This document shows, piece after piece, positions 36,104 to 44,899 of a stretch of 64,000 nt of DNA. Numbering within the stretch: position 1 is the stretch's first letter; every line of letters starts with the position of its first letter. The position numbers and the translations under genes were made by a program. Origin of the DNA: VRUE01 sp963822295 (GTDB taxonomy: Bacteria > Actinomycetota > Thermoleophilia > Solirubrobacterales > 70-9); contig CAWGHD010000002.1 in the NCBI GenBank assembly GCA_963822295.1, forward strand, positions 2,294,001 to 2,358,000, in the 5' to 3' direction. The notes below the pieces were generated by a model. The model did not search any database and was not told where the DNA came from. It saw nothing but the letters and a program-made list of their open reading frames with translations.

Positions 36104-36784
36104 ATGAGCGACTCGAACGGGTCGGTCGCCGAGCGCGACGGCCGTGGCACAAAGCTGCCCCGCGGCCGCCACGGGATCCCGCCCGAGCAGGTGATCGCCA
36201 ACCAGCGCCAGCGGATGCTCGCCGCGACGGCGGCGCTCTTCGCCGAGCGCGGCTATTCGGGGTTCTCAGTCGGCGACGTCACCACTGGGGCCCAGGTCTC
36301 GCGCGCGACCTTCTACAAGCTCTTCGACGACAAGGCCGACTGCGTGTGCGCCACGCACGGCGCCGCCTTCGAGCAGCTCGAGGAAGCACTGCTCGCCGCC
36401 TGCTTCTCGCGCGCGAGCTGGCCCGAGAGCGTCGCCGCGGCGGTGGCCGCAGCGCTTCAGTTCGCCGCCGAGGAACCGGCCGCGGCGAGCCTGATCGCCT
36501 TCGCCCCGCTGGCCGGCGATTCGGATCTGACTGGGCAAGCGCAGGCTGCCAGCAAACGCTTGCTGGCAATGCTGCGCGCCGGCCGGGAGCGCTGCCCCGA
36601 TGCGAGCGTCCCCAGCGATTTCGTCGAGCGAGCATTGCTGCTCGGCACCGTCAACGTGATCGGTGCGGAACTGCTTGCTGGCCGCACCGAGCGGCTGGCG
36701 GAGCTCGCCCCCGAACTCACCGAAATCCTGCTCGCGCCGTACTTGGGTGCCGGGCAGGCCAGGCTTGTCGCGTCAACGGCTTGA
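36104..36784 (+). CDS. TetR/AcrR-family regulator
   Basis: 226 residues from ATG 36104 (CAGGAGCT upstream). The N-terminal helix-turn-helix is clear: QRMLAATAALFAERGYSGFS, then VGDVTTGAQVSRATFYKLFD. The C-terminal part (FAAEEPAAASLIAFAPLA ... RTERLAELAPELTEILLAPY) is the ligand/dimer domain. The upstream gene encodes a related domain without the helix-turn-helix, and both have the same promoter block, so one regulator probably controls both; autoregulation is likely. The ligand is unknown. Confidence 0.88.
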   Translation: MSDSNGSVAERDGRGTKLPRGRHGIPPEQVIANQRQRMLAATAALFAERGYSGFSVGDVTTGAQVSRATFYKLFDDKADCVCATHGAAFEQLEEALLAACFSRASWPESVAAAVAAALQFAAEEPAAASLIAFAPLAGDSDLTGQAQAASKRLLAMLRAGRERCPDASVPSDFVERALLLGTVNVIGAELLAGRTERLAELAPELTEILLAPYLGAGQARLVASTA

Positions 36785-36899
36785 GGACGAACCGCCAGCC
36801 GCATCACCATCACCTAACCGTCGTATCCCGATGCCGGCCGGGCCTTGTCTCATGCGATCCGAGTTCCCGCCCAAACCAGGGCGCCGGCGGCCAACTCGA

Positions 36900-38900
36900 T
36901 CAGACGCCTTTACGCTCGAGCCAGCCGGTCGCCACCTTCAGCCCCAGCCGCTCCGACCAGTAGTCAAGCCCGCCGTGGCTGCGGATCGCGACCCAGAGCC
37001 GCTGCTCCCCAATCGCCTCGAACTCCCGTTTCATCGGGAATTGCTTCGGCGCCTTGAAGCAGCGATGGAACTCGCGCTCGATCCGCTCCTTGGGCCAGCG
37101 GTCGTTGCCGCGCACCCGGTACTCGAAGCCGAAGTGCTCGGCCCAGTGCGCCAGGCCGCCGTGGCAGGGAATCGCCCTGTACAGCGCACCCAGGCCCGCC
37201 GCCTCGAACTCGGGCTTGCCCGGCATCTGCTGGCGCCCCCGTAGGAACGGCTGCAGCGCATCGCAGACCCGCTGGTCGGTCCACTGCACCTGGCCCGCGC
37301 TGACCTCGAGGCCGAGCTTGTGCGCCCAGTAGTAGGGACCGCCCCAGGCCCAAGCCTGGTGATGCAGGCGGGCGCGCCCCGCCAGCGCGAACTCCAGGTA
37401 GACCGGCCAGTCACTCCGGTCTCCGAGGAAGGAGCGCAGTTCCGCCTCAATCCGCCGCTCGGGCCATTTCCGCAAGGCGCGCAGGCGGCCGCCCCGCGAC
37501 CCTTTTCGCTCCGAGGCGACGACACCGGCGCCGGTGACGATCGGGCCGCGGCCGCCGCGGTAGACGAGCGCCCGCTCGGTCAGAGGCTCGGGCCCGCGCT
37601 CGATGACGATCACGTCGACCAGCTCGCGAACGGCGCGCTTTCGCTCCTCCCAGTCAACCGTCGTCCAATCGCGCTTAAGTGCCTCGAGGTCGAGTCCTGG
37701 TCCCCGCAGCAGGCGCTGCTCGCGCTCCAATTCGAGCAGGCGTTTCTCGACGATCCGCTGGCGGTGGCTGATTCCGGCCTCGAAGGAATCAGGGCCCAAC
37801 CTCCGCAGCAGGTTCGGCGAGTCGCGATAAGCGACCAGGTCCTCCCGCGCCGTCTCCACGTCAGCCCCCAGTCTCTCGATCGCCCTTTTCGCATCGGCAC
37901 CCGGTCGCCGGCCGCGCAGGGTGAAAATGAACTCCTCGAGCAGCGGCTCGAGCTGATCGGCCCGCGCGTAGGCCGGCCGCGGGCAGCGACGGCGTTCGGC
38001 CGAGCAGCGGTAGACGGTGTGCGGCCAGCGTGGTTTCATGCTGCGAGTCGCGGTCATCAGGCCGCCGCATGCCGCGCAGCGCACAAGCCCGCCGAGCAGC
38101 ACCTCGACTCGTTCGCGCGAGCGGCGCGGCAGCGACTGGCAGCGCTGCCAGAGCGCGGCATCGACGATCGGCTCGTGCGCGTTCGGATTGCGATGGGGGC
38201 CGCGGTGGGCCTCGCCACGGTAGGCGCTGTTGGTGATGATCCGGTAGACGGAGTCGCTGCTGAACAGGGCTCCGTTGGTGGTCTCGAGCGGCGACTCGTT
38301 GAGGAAGTCGGCGATCTCGGCATAGGTCTGGCCGCGGGCGCGGCGCTCGAAGACCTCGCGGATCACCGGACCCTCAAGCGGGTCGACTCGCAGCCGCCCG
38401 CTCTTAGTCCGCTCGTAGCCGATCGGGCCCTTTTTGCAGATGTAGACGCCGCGGGCGATCGCCCGCGCGCAGGCGACGTCCCAGTTGGTTCGCACCCGGT
38501 CGAGCTCCCACTCGCCGATCGAGAGCAGCAGCTGCAGGACCAGCCTGCCGGTGGTCGTGCGGATATCGAAGCCGTCCTGGACGCTGACGAAGGTTCCCTC
38601 GGCCTTCTCGATTCGGGCAATCCCGCGCAGGCCGTCGATGACGTTGCGGCCGAAGCGGTCGAGCTTGGCGACGACGACACCCCCGGACTCGCCGCGCTCG
38701 ACCCGCTCGATCGCTTCCAGCAGGCGCGGGCGGTCGGCCCGCCCGCCACTCTGGTCGAGCTCTTCGAAGACCTCTCCCAGAGTGTCCCCGCTCAGCTCGA
38801 TCCAGCCCTCGATCTGCTCGCGCTGCACCCGGGGCGAGATGAAGCTCTCGCCCTCGCGGTCGCCGACCTGTGAGACGCGGATATAGCCGTCGAGGATCAA
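36900..38900 (-). CDS. Large serine recombinase with three C-terminal W...HGG repeats
   Basis: 666 residues. The resolvase domain (1-150) has YIRVSQVGDREGESFISPRV with the Ser nucleophile region, FEELDQSGGRADRPRL, and VVAKLDRFGRN. Next comes a recombinase domain (GPIGYERTKSGRLRVDPLEG, YAEIADFLNESP), a zinc-ribbon (LVRCAACGGLM ... YRCSAERRRCPRPA) and a coiled-coil region. After about residue 485 there are three copies of a roughly 55-residue module: a W at the start, F-L-x9-P in the middle, then AI..HGG..YW...LGL (e.g. AIRSHGGLDYWSERLGLKV). Such repeats are not standard in integrases. It may be a second integration system or a remnant nested element within the ICE. Confidence 0.88.
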   Translation of the reverse strand: MILDGYIRVSQVGDREGESFISPRVQREQIEGWIELSGDTLGEVFEELDQSGGRADRPRLLEAIERVERGESGGVVVAKLDRFGRNVIDGLRGIARIEKAEGTFVSVQDGFDIRTTTGRLVLQLLLSIGEWELDRVRTNWDVACARAIARGVYICKKGPIGYERTKSGRLRVDPLEGPVIREVFERRARGQTYAEIADFLNESPLETTNGALFSSDSVYRIITNSAYRGEAHRGPHRNPNAHEPIVDAALWQRCQSLPRRSRERVEVLLGGLVRCAACGGLMTATRSMKPRWPHTVYRCSAERRRCPRPAYARADQLEPLLEEFIFTLRGRRPGADAKRAIERLGADVETAREDLVAYRDSPNLLRRLGPDSFEAGISHRQRIVEKRLLELEREQRLLRGPGLDLEALKRDWTTVDWEERKRAVRELVDVIVIERGPEPLTERALVYRGGRGPIVTGAGVVASERKGSRGGRLRALRKWPERRIEAELRSFLGDRSDWPVYLEFALAGRARLHHQAWAWGGPYYWAHKLGLEVSAGQVQWTDQRVCDALQPFLRGRQQMPGKPEFEAAGLGALYRAIPCHGGLAHWAEHFGFEYRVRGNDRWPKERIEREFHRCFKAPKQFPMKREFEAIGEQRLWVAIRSHGGLDYWSERLGLKVATGWLERKGV

Positions 38901-38961
38901 TCACACTCCTGGCTCTCGAACCGTCTTACTGCGTTAATACTAACCAACTAGTAAGAATTGG

Positions 38962-39201
38962 GACGACGATAGGCGCATCGCCCGCCCCCAGCGCAAAGCA
39001 CCCGACGCCGAGGCACGCCTTGCGGCCTTCGCGAAGGACTTCGCAAAGCGCCAAGCCCAGCTCGACAGCGCGAGCGATGAACTGCAGGCCGAACGTGACG
39101 TTGAGATCCGTGCCGCCCACAGCGGTGGCCTTCCCGAGCAGGCGATTGCCAGGGTCATGAAGATCAGCCAGCAGCGCGTCTCCCAGATCCTCCGCGGCTA
39201 G
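38962..39201 (+). other. Possible small HTH protein without a normal start codon
   Basis: The open frame reads ...DAEARLAAFAKDFAKRQAQL then a charged helix and IARVMKISQQRVSQILRG-stop, the end being a good helix-turn-helix like those of small recombination directionality or resolvase-associated proteins. There is an upstream stop and no ATG, GTG or TTG in this frame before the conserved part. It could be a remnant, could use an unusual start, or could be another place where bases are missing. It is divergent from the serine recombinase. Confidence 0.35.
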
Positions 39202-39381
39202 CCCGAACACCTATCAAAAAAAGGGGGGGCGAACCTCGTGCCCCCGGCCCTAGGACCTCCACCGACGCGCACCGCCCCGTCGCGGTCGCCGCACCCCTCC
39301 AATTTTCGCACGCTGCGCGTGCGGGTCGGGGGCACCGGCTCCCGCGCCAGGCGGGGGCCCCTGAGCGAGGAGGAACTCCAG

Positions 39382-40899
39382 ATGAAGGAGCAGATGATCG
39401 AGGTGGTCGAGATCGGCGCGATCGAGGTCGAGGAGGGCTTCAACCCCCGCGGTGTCCTCGACGAGCGCGCGTTGGCGGAGCTGGAGGCGAGTATTCGCCA
39501 GAGCGGCCTGGTCACGGCGCTGACCGTCAGGTCCAACGGCGAGGGGCGCTACGTTCTGATCGCCGGCGAGCGCCGCCTGACGGCAGCGAAGCGGGCTGGC
39601 CTGAAGCGGGTGCCGGTGGTGATTCGGGAGGGAAAGGATGCACTCGCCGCCGCAATCGCCGAGAACCTGATTCGCGCCGACCTCGACCCGATCGAGGAGG
39701 CCAACGCGCTCAGCCGTCTGGCCGAGGCCGAGGGGCTCGGCACCCATAAGAAGCTGGCAGATCGGGTCGGCAAGTCGAGCGCCTACGTCTCAGAGCGCCT
39801 GCGCCTGCTCGCCTTGCCCGAGTCGGTGCAACTGCAGATCGCCGCCGGCAAGGTTCCGGTTGCGGCTGAGCGCGAGTTGCGCAAGGTCGTCAAGGTCTGC
39901 CCGGCGGTAGCCGAGCGCGCCGTAAGGCTGGTCGCCAGGGGCGAGATCGAGGGCCGCGACCTGATCGAGCGCTTCGACGAGGTGCTCCACGCGGTCGCCG
40001 AGTCCGAGCTGCCCGAAGCGCCGACGATGATCGACGTCGGGCGCCCCGCGCGGATCAGCGAGCTGATCGCCGACCCCGAGCAGCGCAGCTCGCTGGCGCA
40101 GCGCCTGCGCGTCGCCCACCCCTACGAAGACAGCGAGGATCCGTTCGTGCGCTTCGCCGAGGCCGAGGTCGACGCCGCCCGCGCCGCCGGCTGCCTGCTC
40201 GAGTATGAGGTCGACCACGGGGGTTGGAGTTCCTCGCTCGCCTTTATCTGCGATGCCGAGTTCGCCGCCGACCTGACCCTGCGGGCAGTGAAGAGGATCG
40301 AGAACGAGGCCAAACAGCGGGCCAACCAGCGCGAGCAGGCAGCCGGAGCCAGTTCCAATGGCGGCGATCCGGAATCCACGGCCGAGCAGGAACTCGAGGA
40401 ACGCCGGGTCGGGCGCGAGGACGCCAAACGCGAAGCCGAGCGCGCACGGACTTCCAATCTCGAGCTCGGACGCAAGCTGATCGCACGGCGGGGCGCCGCG
40501 AGTCGTAAGCAGCACAGCCTCACCCGTGCCAGGGCCCTGGCCGAGGTCATCCTCGCCGATAACCCAAATCTCGCCGCCCGCGGCCTGCGCCTGGTCCTGC
40601 CGCAGCTGCAGGAGGTCGAGGTCAAGCAGCTGAAGTCGGGCGAAACGCGCGAGAAGGTGACCTACAAGGACGCGACGGAGTGCGAGCAGTATCTGCGCCG
40701 TCGGATCGATGAGGCGAAGAGCGACAAAGAGGTGCTCGAGCTGGTTGCCGATGCGCTGATCGCGGCGCTCACGGCCGACGAGGGCGAGCTCCCGCGCTCG
40801 AGGCAGATCAGCTGGTGGAACTCCGCCGAGAAGCGGGTGAAGGGGCTGCTCGCCGCCGAGATCAAGACGCTGCGGCCGCGTCGGGCTCAGCGCAGGTAA
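39382..40899 (+). CDS. ParB/RepB-like protein (no ParA partner adjacent)
   Basis: 505 residues from ATG 39382 (GCGAGGAGGAAC upstream). The ParB N-terminal domain has IEVEEGFNPRGVLDERALAE, then the CTP/DNA-clamp motif YVLIAGERRLTAAKRAG, then AAIAENLIRADLDPIEEANA. A helix-turn-helix (KLADRVGKSSAYVSERLRLL) follows. The C-terminal half is long, acidic and coiled-coil (EQELEERRVGREDAKREAER), ending in a helical domain, longer than chromosomal ParB (about 300 residues). No ParA ATPase lies next to it. It may be an element-specific regulator or partition/replication factor; the two small genes downstream are probably in its operon. Confidence 0.85.
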   Translation: MKEQMIEVVEIGAIEVEEGFNPRGVLDERALAELEASIRQSGLVTALTVRSNGEGRYVLIAGERRLTAAKRAGLKRVPVVIREGKDALAAAIAENLIRADLDPIEEANALSRLAEAEGLGTHKKLADRVGKSSAYVSERLRLLALPESVQLQIAAGKVPVAAERELRKVVKVCPAVAERAVRLVARGEIEGRDLIERFDEVLHAVAESELPEAPTMIDVGRPARISELIADPEQRSSLAQRLRVAHPYEDSEDPFVRFAEAEVDAARAAGCLLEYEVDHGGWSSSLAFICDAEFAADLTLRAVKRIENEAKQRANQREQAAGASSNGGDPESTAEQELEERRVGREDAKREAERARTSNLELGRKLIARRGAASRKQHSLTRARALAEVILADNPNLAARGLRLVLPQLQEVEVKQLKSGETREKVTYKDATECEQYLRRRIDEAKSDKEVLELVADALIAALTADEGELPRSRQISWWNSAEKRVKGLLAAEIKTLRPRRAQRR

Positions 40900-40914
40900 C
40901 TGGGGTCGACAGGG

Positions 40915-41169
40915 ATGGAGTCTGCGATGAAGCCGCCACCCCTGCTCGAACCGAATCGCGTCCGGGAGGGTCAGCGCCGCTCAGGCGGCGCTGACTTCCT
41001 CGCCAGGCTCGAGTCGATGAGCCCGCGGCAACGGCTACGCGCCGCCCGCGGCGGCGAGTTCAGCCGCTCTGAGCGCGCGCTCTGGGCCGCGACCTATCCC
41101 GACGAGGTGCCCTTGGTCAACGGCGAGCTCGAGTGGATCGCGCTCGGGCTCGCCGACCTAGATGGCTGA
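40915..41169 (+). CDS. Small hypothetical protein downstream of parB
   Basis: 84 residues starting 15 bases after the parB stop (ATG 40915; ATG 40927 is possible). The C-terminal part (RLESMSPRQRLRAARGGEFS, then RSERALWAATYPDEVPLVNG) is found in small actinobacterial mobile-element proteins in my experience, but I cannot name a family. It likely belongs to the parB operon. Confidence 0.6.
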   Translation: MESAMKPPPLLEPNRVREGQRRSGGADFLARLESMSPRQRLRAARGGEFSRSERALWAATYPDEVPLVNGELEWIALGLADLDG

Positions 41170-41227
41170 CCGTGTGCAGCTCATTGGCTTCGCATCTCTC
41201 TGTCCGCAAACGAGAAAGGAGAAAGCG

Positions 41228-41440
41228 ATGGAGTACCGATGCCCCGATTGCTGTAGTCCTGAGGTAGCGCTGATCGACCGCCGCACTCATCTCGAGTGCG
41301 GCAACTGCGGAGCGCGCTTCGAGCGCGACTCGACCCTCGTCACCCTTGCGGACGCCGAGGCCTACGCCGAGGAGCTCTGCGCCTGTAGCTGCGACGAAGT
41401 GCGCGGATGCCGCAGAGCTTCCGGCCCGCCGAGGAGCTGA
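41228..41440 (+). CDS. Small zinc-ribbon protein
   Basis: 70 residues, AGAAAGGAGAAAGC ribosome binding site before ATG 41228. CPDC at residues 5-8 and CGNCG at about 25-29 form a classic two-CxxC zinc ribbon (YRCPDCCSPEVALIDRRTHL then ECGNCGARFE). A second Cys cluster (CACSCDEVRGC) lies at the end. Probably nucleic-acid or protein binding; specific role unknown. Confidence 0.62.
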   Translation: MEYRCPDCCSPEVALIDRRTHLECGNCGARFERDSTLVTLADAEAYAEELCACSCDEVRGCRRASGPPRS

Positions 41441-41561
41441 TCGATGCGCTGATCGTTGACTCGCAGGATGGACCTGGGCGGTCGAGGGGGTCGGCGAGAA
41501 GGGCGGCTTCCCGACGATCCTCGGGGATCACTGCTGGGATCGCCCGACCGTGTCGCGGTGC

Positions 41562-42386
41562 TCAGGCCGGGGGCGTCGCCACCGTGTCGCATTCGCGGGC
41601 GATTGCCCTGATCCGCAGCGAGCGCGAGGGCAGCAGTTCGGCGGTCAGTTCGACCGAGCAGGTCTGTTTGGACCCGGCCGCCGAGGTTTGGCTCCATTCG
41701 GCGCTGCTCCCATAGCTCAAGGGACCGAGCCGCTCGACGAAGAGCAGGGCTGCCCGCTTGCCCGCTATTCGGTCGGCCTCCGCCTGGAGCGCCGCCCGTG
41801 CCCGCGCGTAGGAGAGGACGAGCGTCCTCTCGCTCCTGCACCGGGCGCGTGGCGCTCTCGCCGAGGCTTTGCCGCCCTCACCGCGCACGACGATCCGCAG
41901 GCTGCAGGTCGTCTTCTGCGTGGCGCTCTGACCGCGGGCTGTGAACCTGCAGACGACCTTCTCTCGGGTTCGGCGGCTGCACCCGCTGAAGGCGACTGCC
42001 TCGACCCTGGCGCTGCGCCGTGTGTACTTGCGCGCACTTCGCTTCGCTGCCTCCCTGGCCGCCGCCTTGTTCAACTTCGGGGGAGGGGGTGGTGGTGTCG
42101 GCTCAGTCGAGCCGCCTCCACCGCCACCGCCACCACCTCCGGAGGGCAGGTCCTCGCAGGCGATGCCGTCGCTGTCGGCGTCGAGGCCGTGGGGGTCGCC
42201 GGGCAGCAGTTGTTCCTGGGCTTCCTCCTGGGTGGCGAAGTCGGCGCAGTTGTAGTCAGCGGCCGCCGTCTCCGGAAAGCCGATCGTGAGGGCGAGCGCG
42301 GCGAGGAAGCTGGTCAGCAGCGCCGCGCGAACGCGCAGCGACGGAAGGCGCGCTTGCGTTGCGGCGTCCAGCGAGGGCGGAATCAA
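41562..42386 (-). CDS. Secreted Excalibur-domain protein
   Basis: 274 residues with a signal peptide (ALLTSFLAALALTIGFPETA). An Excalibur Ca-binding domain follows (DYNCADFATQEEAQEQLLPG, DPHGLDADSDGIACEDLPSG), then a poly-Gly/poly-Pro linker, then a basic domain with three cysteine pairs (SGCSRRTREKVVCRF, TTCSLRIVV ... RCRSER, QTCSVELTA ... ARECDTV). The Excalibur part is close to that of the SNase at 1,657-2,382, but here no nuclease motif is present. Cell-surface, calcium-binding; function unknown. Confidence 0.78.
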   Translation of the reverse strand: MIPPSLDAATQARLPSLRVRAALLTSFLAALALTIGFPETAAADYNCADFATQEEAQEQLLPGDPHGLDADSDGIACEDLPSGGGGGGGGGGSTEPTPPPPPPKLNKAAAREAAKRSARKYTRRSARVEAVAFSGCSRRTREKVVCRFTARGQSATQKTTCSLRIVVRGEGGKASARAPRARCRSERTLVLSYARARAALQAEADRIAGKRAALLFVERLGPLSYGSSAEWSQTSAAGSKQTCSVELTAELLPSRSLRIRAIARECDTVATPPA

Positions 42387-42461
42387 TGTCGTCCTTTCGT
42401 ACCGACCGGGTAGGGCACCTACACTCGAAACCGTACCCGAGCACGCCCCAAAGGAGCCACG

Positions 42462-43106
42462 ATGATGAGCAGACCGCAGCTGAAGCGACCCTCGACCGGC
42501 ACCGCCCTCGGATTCCTCGCCCTGATAGTCGCCCTCGCCGGCAACGCCAACGCGGGCTCCGATAACCGAATCGTCCGCAAGGGCGACCTCGCCAAGGGCG
42601 CGGTCACCGCCCGTGCTCTTGCCCCCGGCGCCGTGAAGGCGAAGGCACTCGCCAAAGGCGCGGTTACCGCCAAGGCGCTCCGCCGAGACGCCGTCAACGC
42701 CGCCGCCCTCGGTCCCGATGCCGTAACCACCGATGCGATCCGCAACGGCGCGGTAGCCGCCGGCGCCCTCGGCCCAAATGCCGTCACCGCTTCCGCGCTC
42801 GCTCCCGGCTCGGTCTACGGTGGTGCATTGGGGCCGGTGGCAATCCGCTCGTCTGCGATTACCGATCTAGACGTCGTCGCCGAAAACGGAACTTGGACAG
42901 CCTCCAATACTGCGACGGCAACTTGCGCACCCGGCGAGCGTCTGCTGAGCGGCGGCGTCGTCTTCACCAATCCGGGCAATCGTGAAGTCGGGGTGATCCA
43001 TTCGGTGCCGTTCGGGACCGCCTCGGCGAGCGGATTCGCCGGACAGATAACGAGCAACTCCGGCGGCACCGCCACCGCCGAAGTCCAGGCGCTCTGCCTG
43101 AAATAA
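42462..43106 (+). CDS. Secreted GAVTA-repeat surface protein
   Basis: 214 residues with a signal/anchor helix (LGFLALIVALAGNANAGSDN). Residues about 40-125 are made of irregular repeats of the form xGAVTAxALxxGAV (KGAVTARALAPGAVKAKALA, RRDAVNAAALGPDAVTTDAI), which form left-handed beta-helix or collagen-stalk-like rods in actinobacterial surface proteins. The C-terminal head has two cysteines (ATCAPGERLLSGGVVFTN ... ALCLK). It is divergent from the Excalibur gene and may share its promoter region. Confidence 0.8.
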   Translation: MMSRPQLKRPSTGTALGFLALIVALAGNANAGSDNRIVRKGDLAKGAVTARALAPGAVKAKALAKGAVTAKALRRDAVNAAALGPDAVTTDAIRNGAVAAGALGPNAVTASALAPGSVYGGALGPVAIRSSAITDLDVVAENGTWTASNTATATCAPGERLLSGGVVFTNPGNREVGVIHSVPFGTASASGFAGQITSNSGGTATAEVQALCLK

Positions 43107-43127
43107 CCGTGTTGCGCTCGAGCACCC

Positions 43128-44669
43128 TCAGCCCCGCACCAGCACCTCGACCGGCTTGCTGTGGCCCTCGACCCAGGGGTAGCCGGCCTGGCGCGGCACC
43201 ACGGCGCGGAAGCGGTAGCGGGTCCGGCGCGTGGTCGAGGTGAAGCGGTAGGCGGCGCGGAAGCCGCCCGTCGCGTTGGCGGTCGCCCGGCGGAAGGTGA
43301 TCCAGCGCTTCGAGCCGACCGTGCCCGCCTGCAGGATCACCACCCGGCCGCCGTTGCTCGGCTCCGGCAGCTGGCCGCGGAAGCGGACCCGGGCGCCGTT
43401 TACCACCTGGGCGTGGTTGACGCGCAGGCTCGGCCGGGCGCGGGCGTAGTAGCGGACGTCGCGGGCGACCTGCGAGGAGCCGTGGCGATAGCCGACGACG
43501 ATCTCGCGGTTCGGGCCCGGCGCGACCAGGTGGCGGTAGCGCCCCTCGGCGTCGGTGGTCACGGCGCCGACCGTGCTCGCCTGGCGCTCGACGCCGATCG
43601 TCTGCATCTTCAGGCACAGGGTGGCGCCGGGGATCGGGTCGCCGGCGTCGTTGGCGAGGCGGCCGCTGAGCTCGGCGCCCTTGCCGAAGGGGACCGTCAC
43701 CGTGTCGTCGTGGGAGCGCGAGAACTGGGCGCTCAGGACCTCGCCGCCGGGCACCGGCGACTCGATGCAGGAGTTGTCGACGAAGACGGTCCGCGAGACT
43801 GAGCAGGTCGTGTTCGGGTCGCCGAGCGTGGCGAAGTCCGAGGCGCAGACCTCGACCCGGTTGGCGCCGTCGCGAAACGGATAGGCGCCGGTCTCGACCG
43901 TCCACTCGGCGCTCGCCCGTGGCGGACAGGGCGTGACCTGGGCGGCGACGGTGCCGACCACGCTCGGGTTCTCGGCGTGGGCGATGTTGCAACCCGGTGT
44001 CCTCGGCTGCGCCGCGGGCAGCCCGTTGACCGAGAGCGAGAGGTTCGAGAGCCCGCCGCCGATGTCCTCGGCCTCGACCCCGATGCTCTGCCGCCCGCGC
44101 TTGACGCCGGGGTCGAGCAGGGTCCCGTCGAGCCGGGCGAGCGTTGGTGCCACCGGGTCAACCACGGTGGTCGCGAAGTAGCGGGCGGCGATCCAGGGGC
44201 CGGCGGGGCACTCGCCGATGCAGTTCAGTTCCATGAAGAAGGCTTTGAAATCGTCATCGAGGCGGAAGGAGCGCACGTCCCAGAGGCAGCTCGGCGTCGG
44301 CCAGCCGATGAGGAAGACGTGGCTCGGCGCTCCCGCGCAGGAGGCGGCGGTGATCGTGATCGACTCGAGCCTGCCGCCGGGCGGGCGCTCGATCGGGATC
44401 CCGAAGTAGGCGGCGCCGCCGGGGGAGACGTGGCCCTGGCGCAGGACCAGGGCGCCGCCCCGCTGGCCGCAGGTGTTCTCGGAGCTGAAGGGCAGCATGG
44501 GGTGGGGGGCGTAGACGATCCCCGAGACCCCGCCCCCGGGCAGGACCGAGTCGCACTTCTCATAGACGTAGCGGGCCGGGCTGGCCGCGGCGCTCGCCGG
44601 CAGCGCTCCGGCCACCACAATCGCCACCAGCACCATCACTCCGATCGGCACCCTCAGCTTGCTGTCCAT
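43128..44669 (-). CDS. Large secreted protein with carboxypeptidase-regulatory-like domain
   Basis: 513 residues from ATG 44669 (GGGAGGCCGCG upstream; an in-frame upstream start would only add a tail before the signal). Signal peptide VPIGVMVLVAIVVAGALPAS. The N-terminal 220 residues have four spaced Cys pairs and a lectin-like ENTCGQRGGALVLRQGHVSP region. The middle is an Ig-like segment. A carboxypeptidase-regulatory-like beta domain follows (GAELSGRLANDAGDPIPGAT ... TDAEGRYRHLVAPGPNREI), and a final beta domain ends VEGHSKPVEVLVRG. Similar architecture is common in secreted proteins of soil actinobacteria. Function unknown. Confidence 0.72.
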   Translation of the reverse strand: MDSKLRVPIGVMVLVAIVVAGALPASAAASPARYVYEKCDSVLPGGGVSGIVYAPHPMLPFSSENTCGQRGGALVLRQGHVSPGGAAYFGIPIERPPGGRLESITITAASCAGAPSHVFLIGWPTPSCLWDVRSFRLDDDFKAFFMELNCIGECPAGPWIAARYFATTVVDPVAPTLARLDGTLLDPGVKRGRQSIGVEAEDIGGGLSNLSLSVNGLPAAQPRTPGCNIAHAENPSVVGTVAAQVTPCPPRASAEWTVETGAYPFRDGANRVEVCASDFATLGDPNTTCSVSRTVFVDNSCIESPVPGGEVLSAQFSRSHDDTVTVPFGKGAELSGRLANDAGDPIPGATLCLKMQTIGVERQASTVGAVTTDAEGRYRHLVAPGPNREIVVGYRHGSSQVARDVRYYARARPSLRVNHAQVVNGARVRFRGQLPEPSNGGRVVILQAGTVGSKRWITFRRATANATGGFRAAYRFTSTTRRTRYRFRAVVPRQAGYPWVEGHSKPVEVLVRG

Positions 44670-44847
44670 CGCGGCCTCCCGCTTCTCGTCTCGGCGGCCG
44701 TTGTCACCTACCCCGACCGCAGGTTTTGGAACCAGGACGTTCCGCAAGGGCGTTTCGGGACACCGCGGGGTGGACGGGGCTGTGGACGAACCCCTGGATC
44801 ACCCGTCCACAGCCACCTCGCTTCAGAGCAGGGCGTCGCCCCTGCGC

Positions 44848-44899
44848 GCTGACCTGACCCCGCCCCCACACGATTGTGAGGTGCCGGGGTCAGGTCAGC
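44848..44899. repeat. Perfect 15-bp inverted repeat (hairpin)
   Basis: GCTGACCTGACCCCG at 44,848-44,862 and its exact complement CGGGGTCAGGTCAGC at 44,885-44,899, with a 22-base loop. There is no T-run after it, so it is not a textbook terminator. It could be a structured RNA, or a binding site such as an element-specific origin. Confidence 0.6.

Noticed and set aside
37320..38873. Long plus-strand ORF opposite the serine recombinase
   Set aside because: Shadow frame; the minus strand has unmistakable resolvase motifs.
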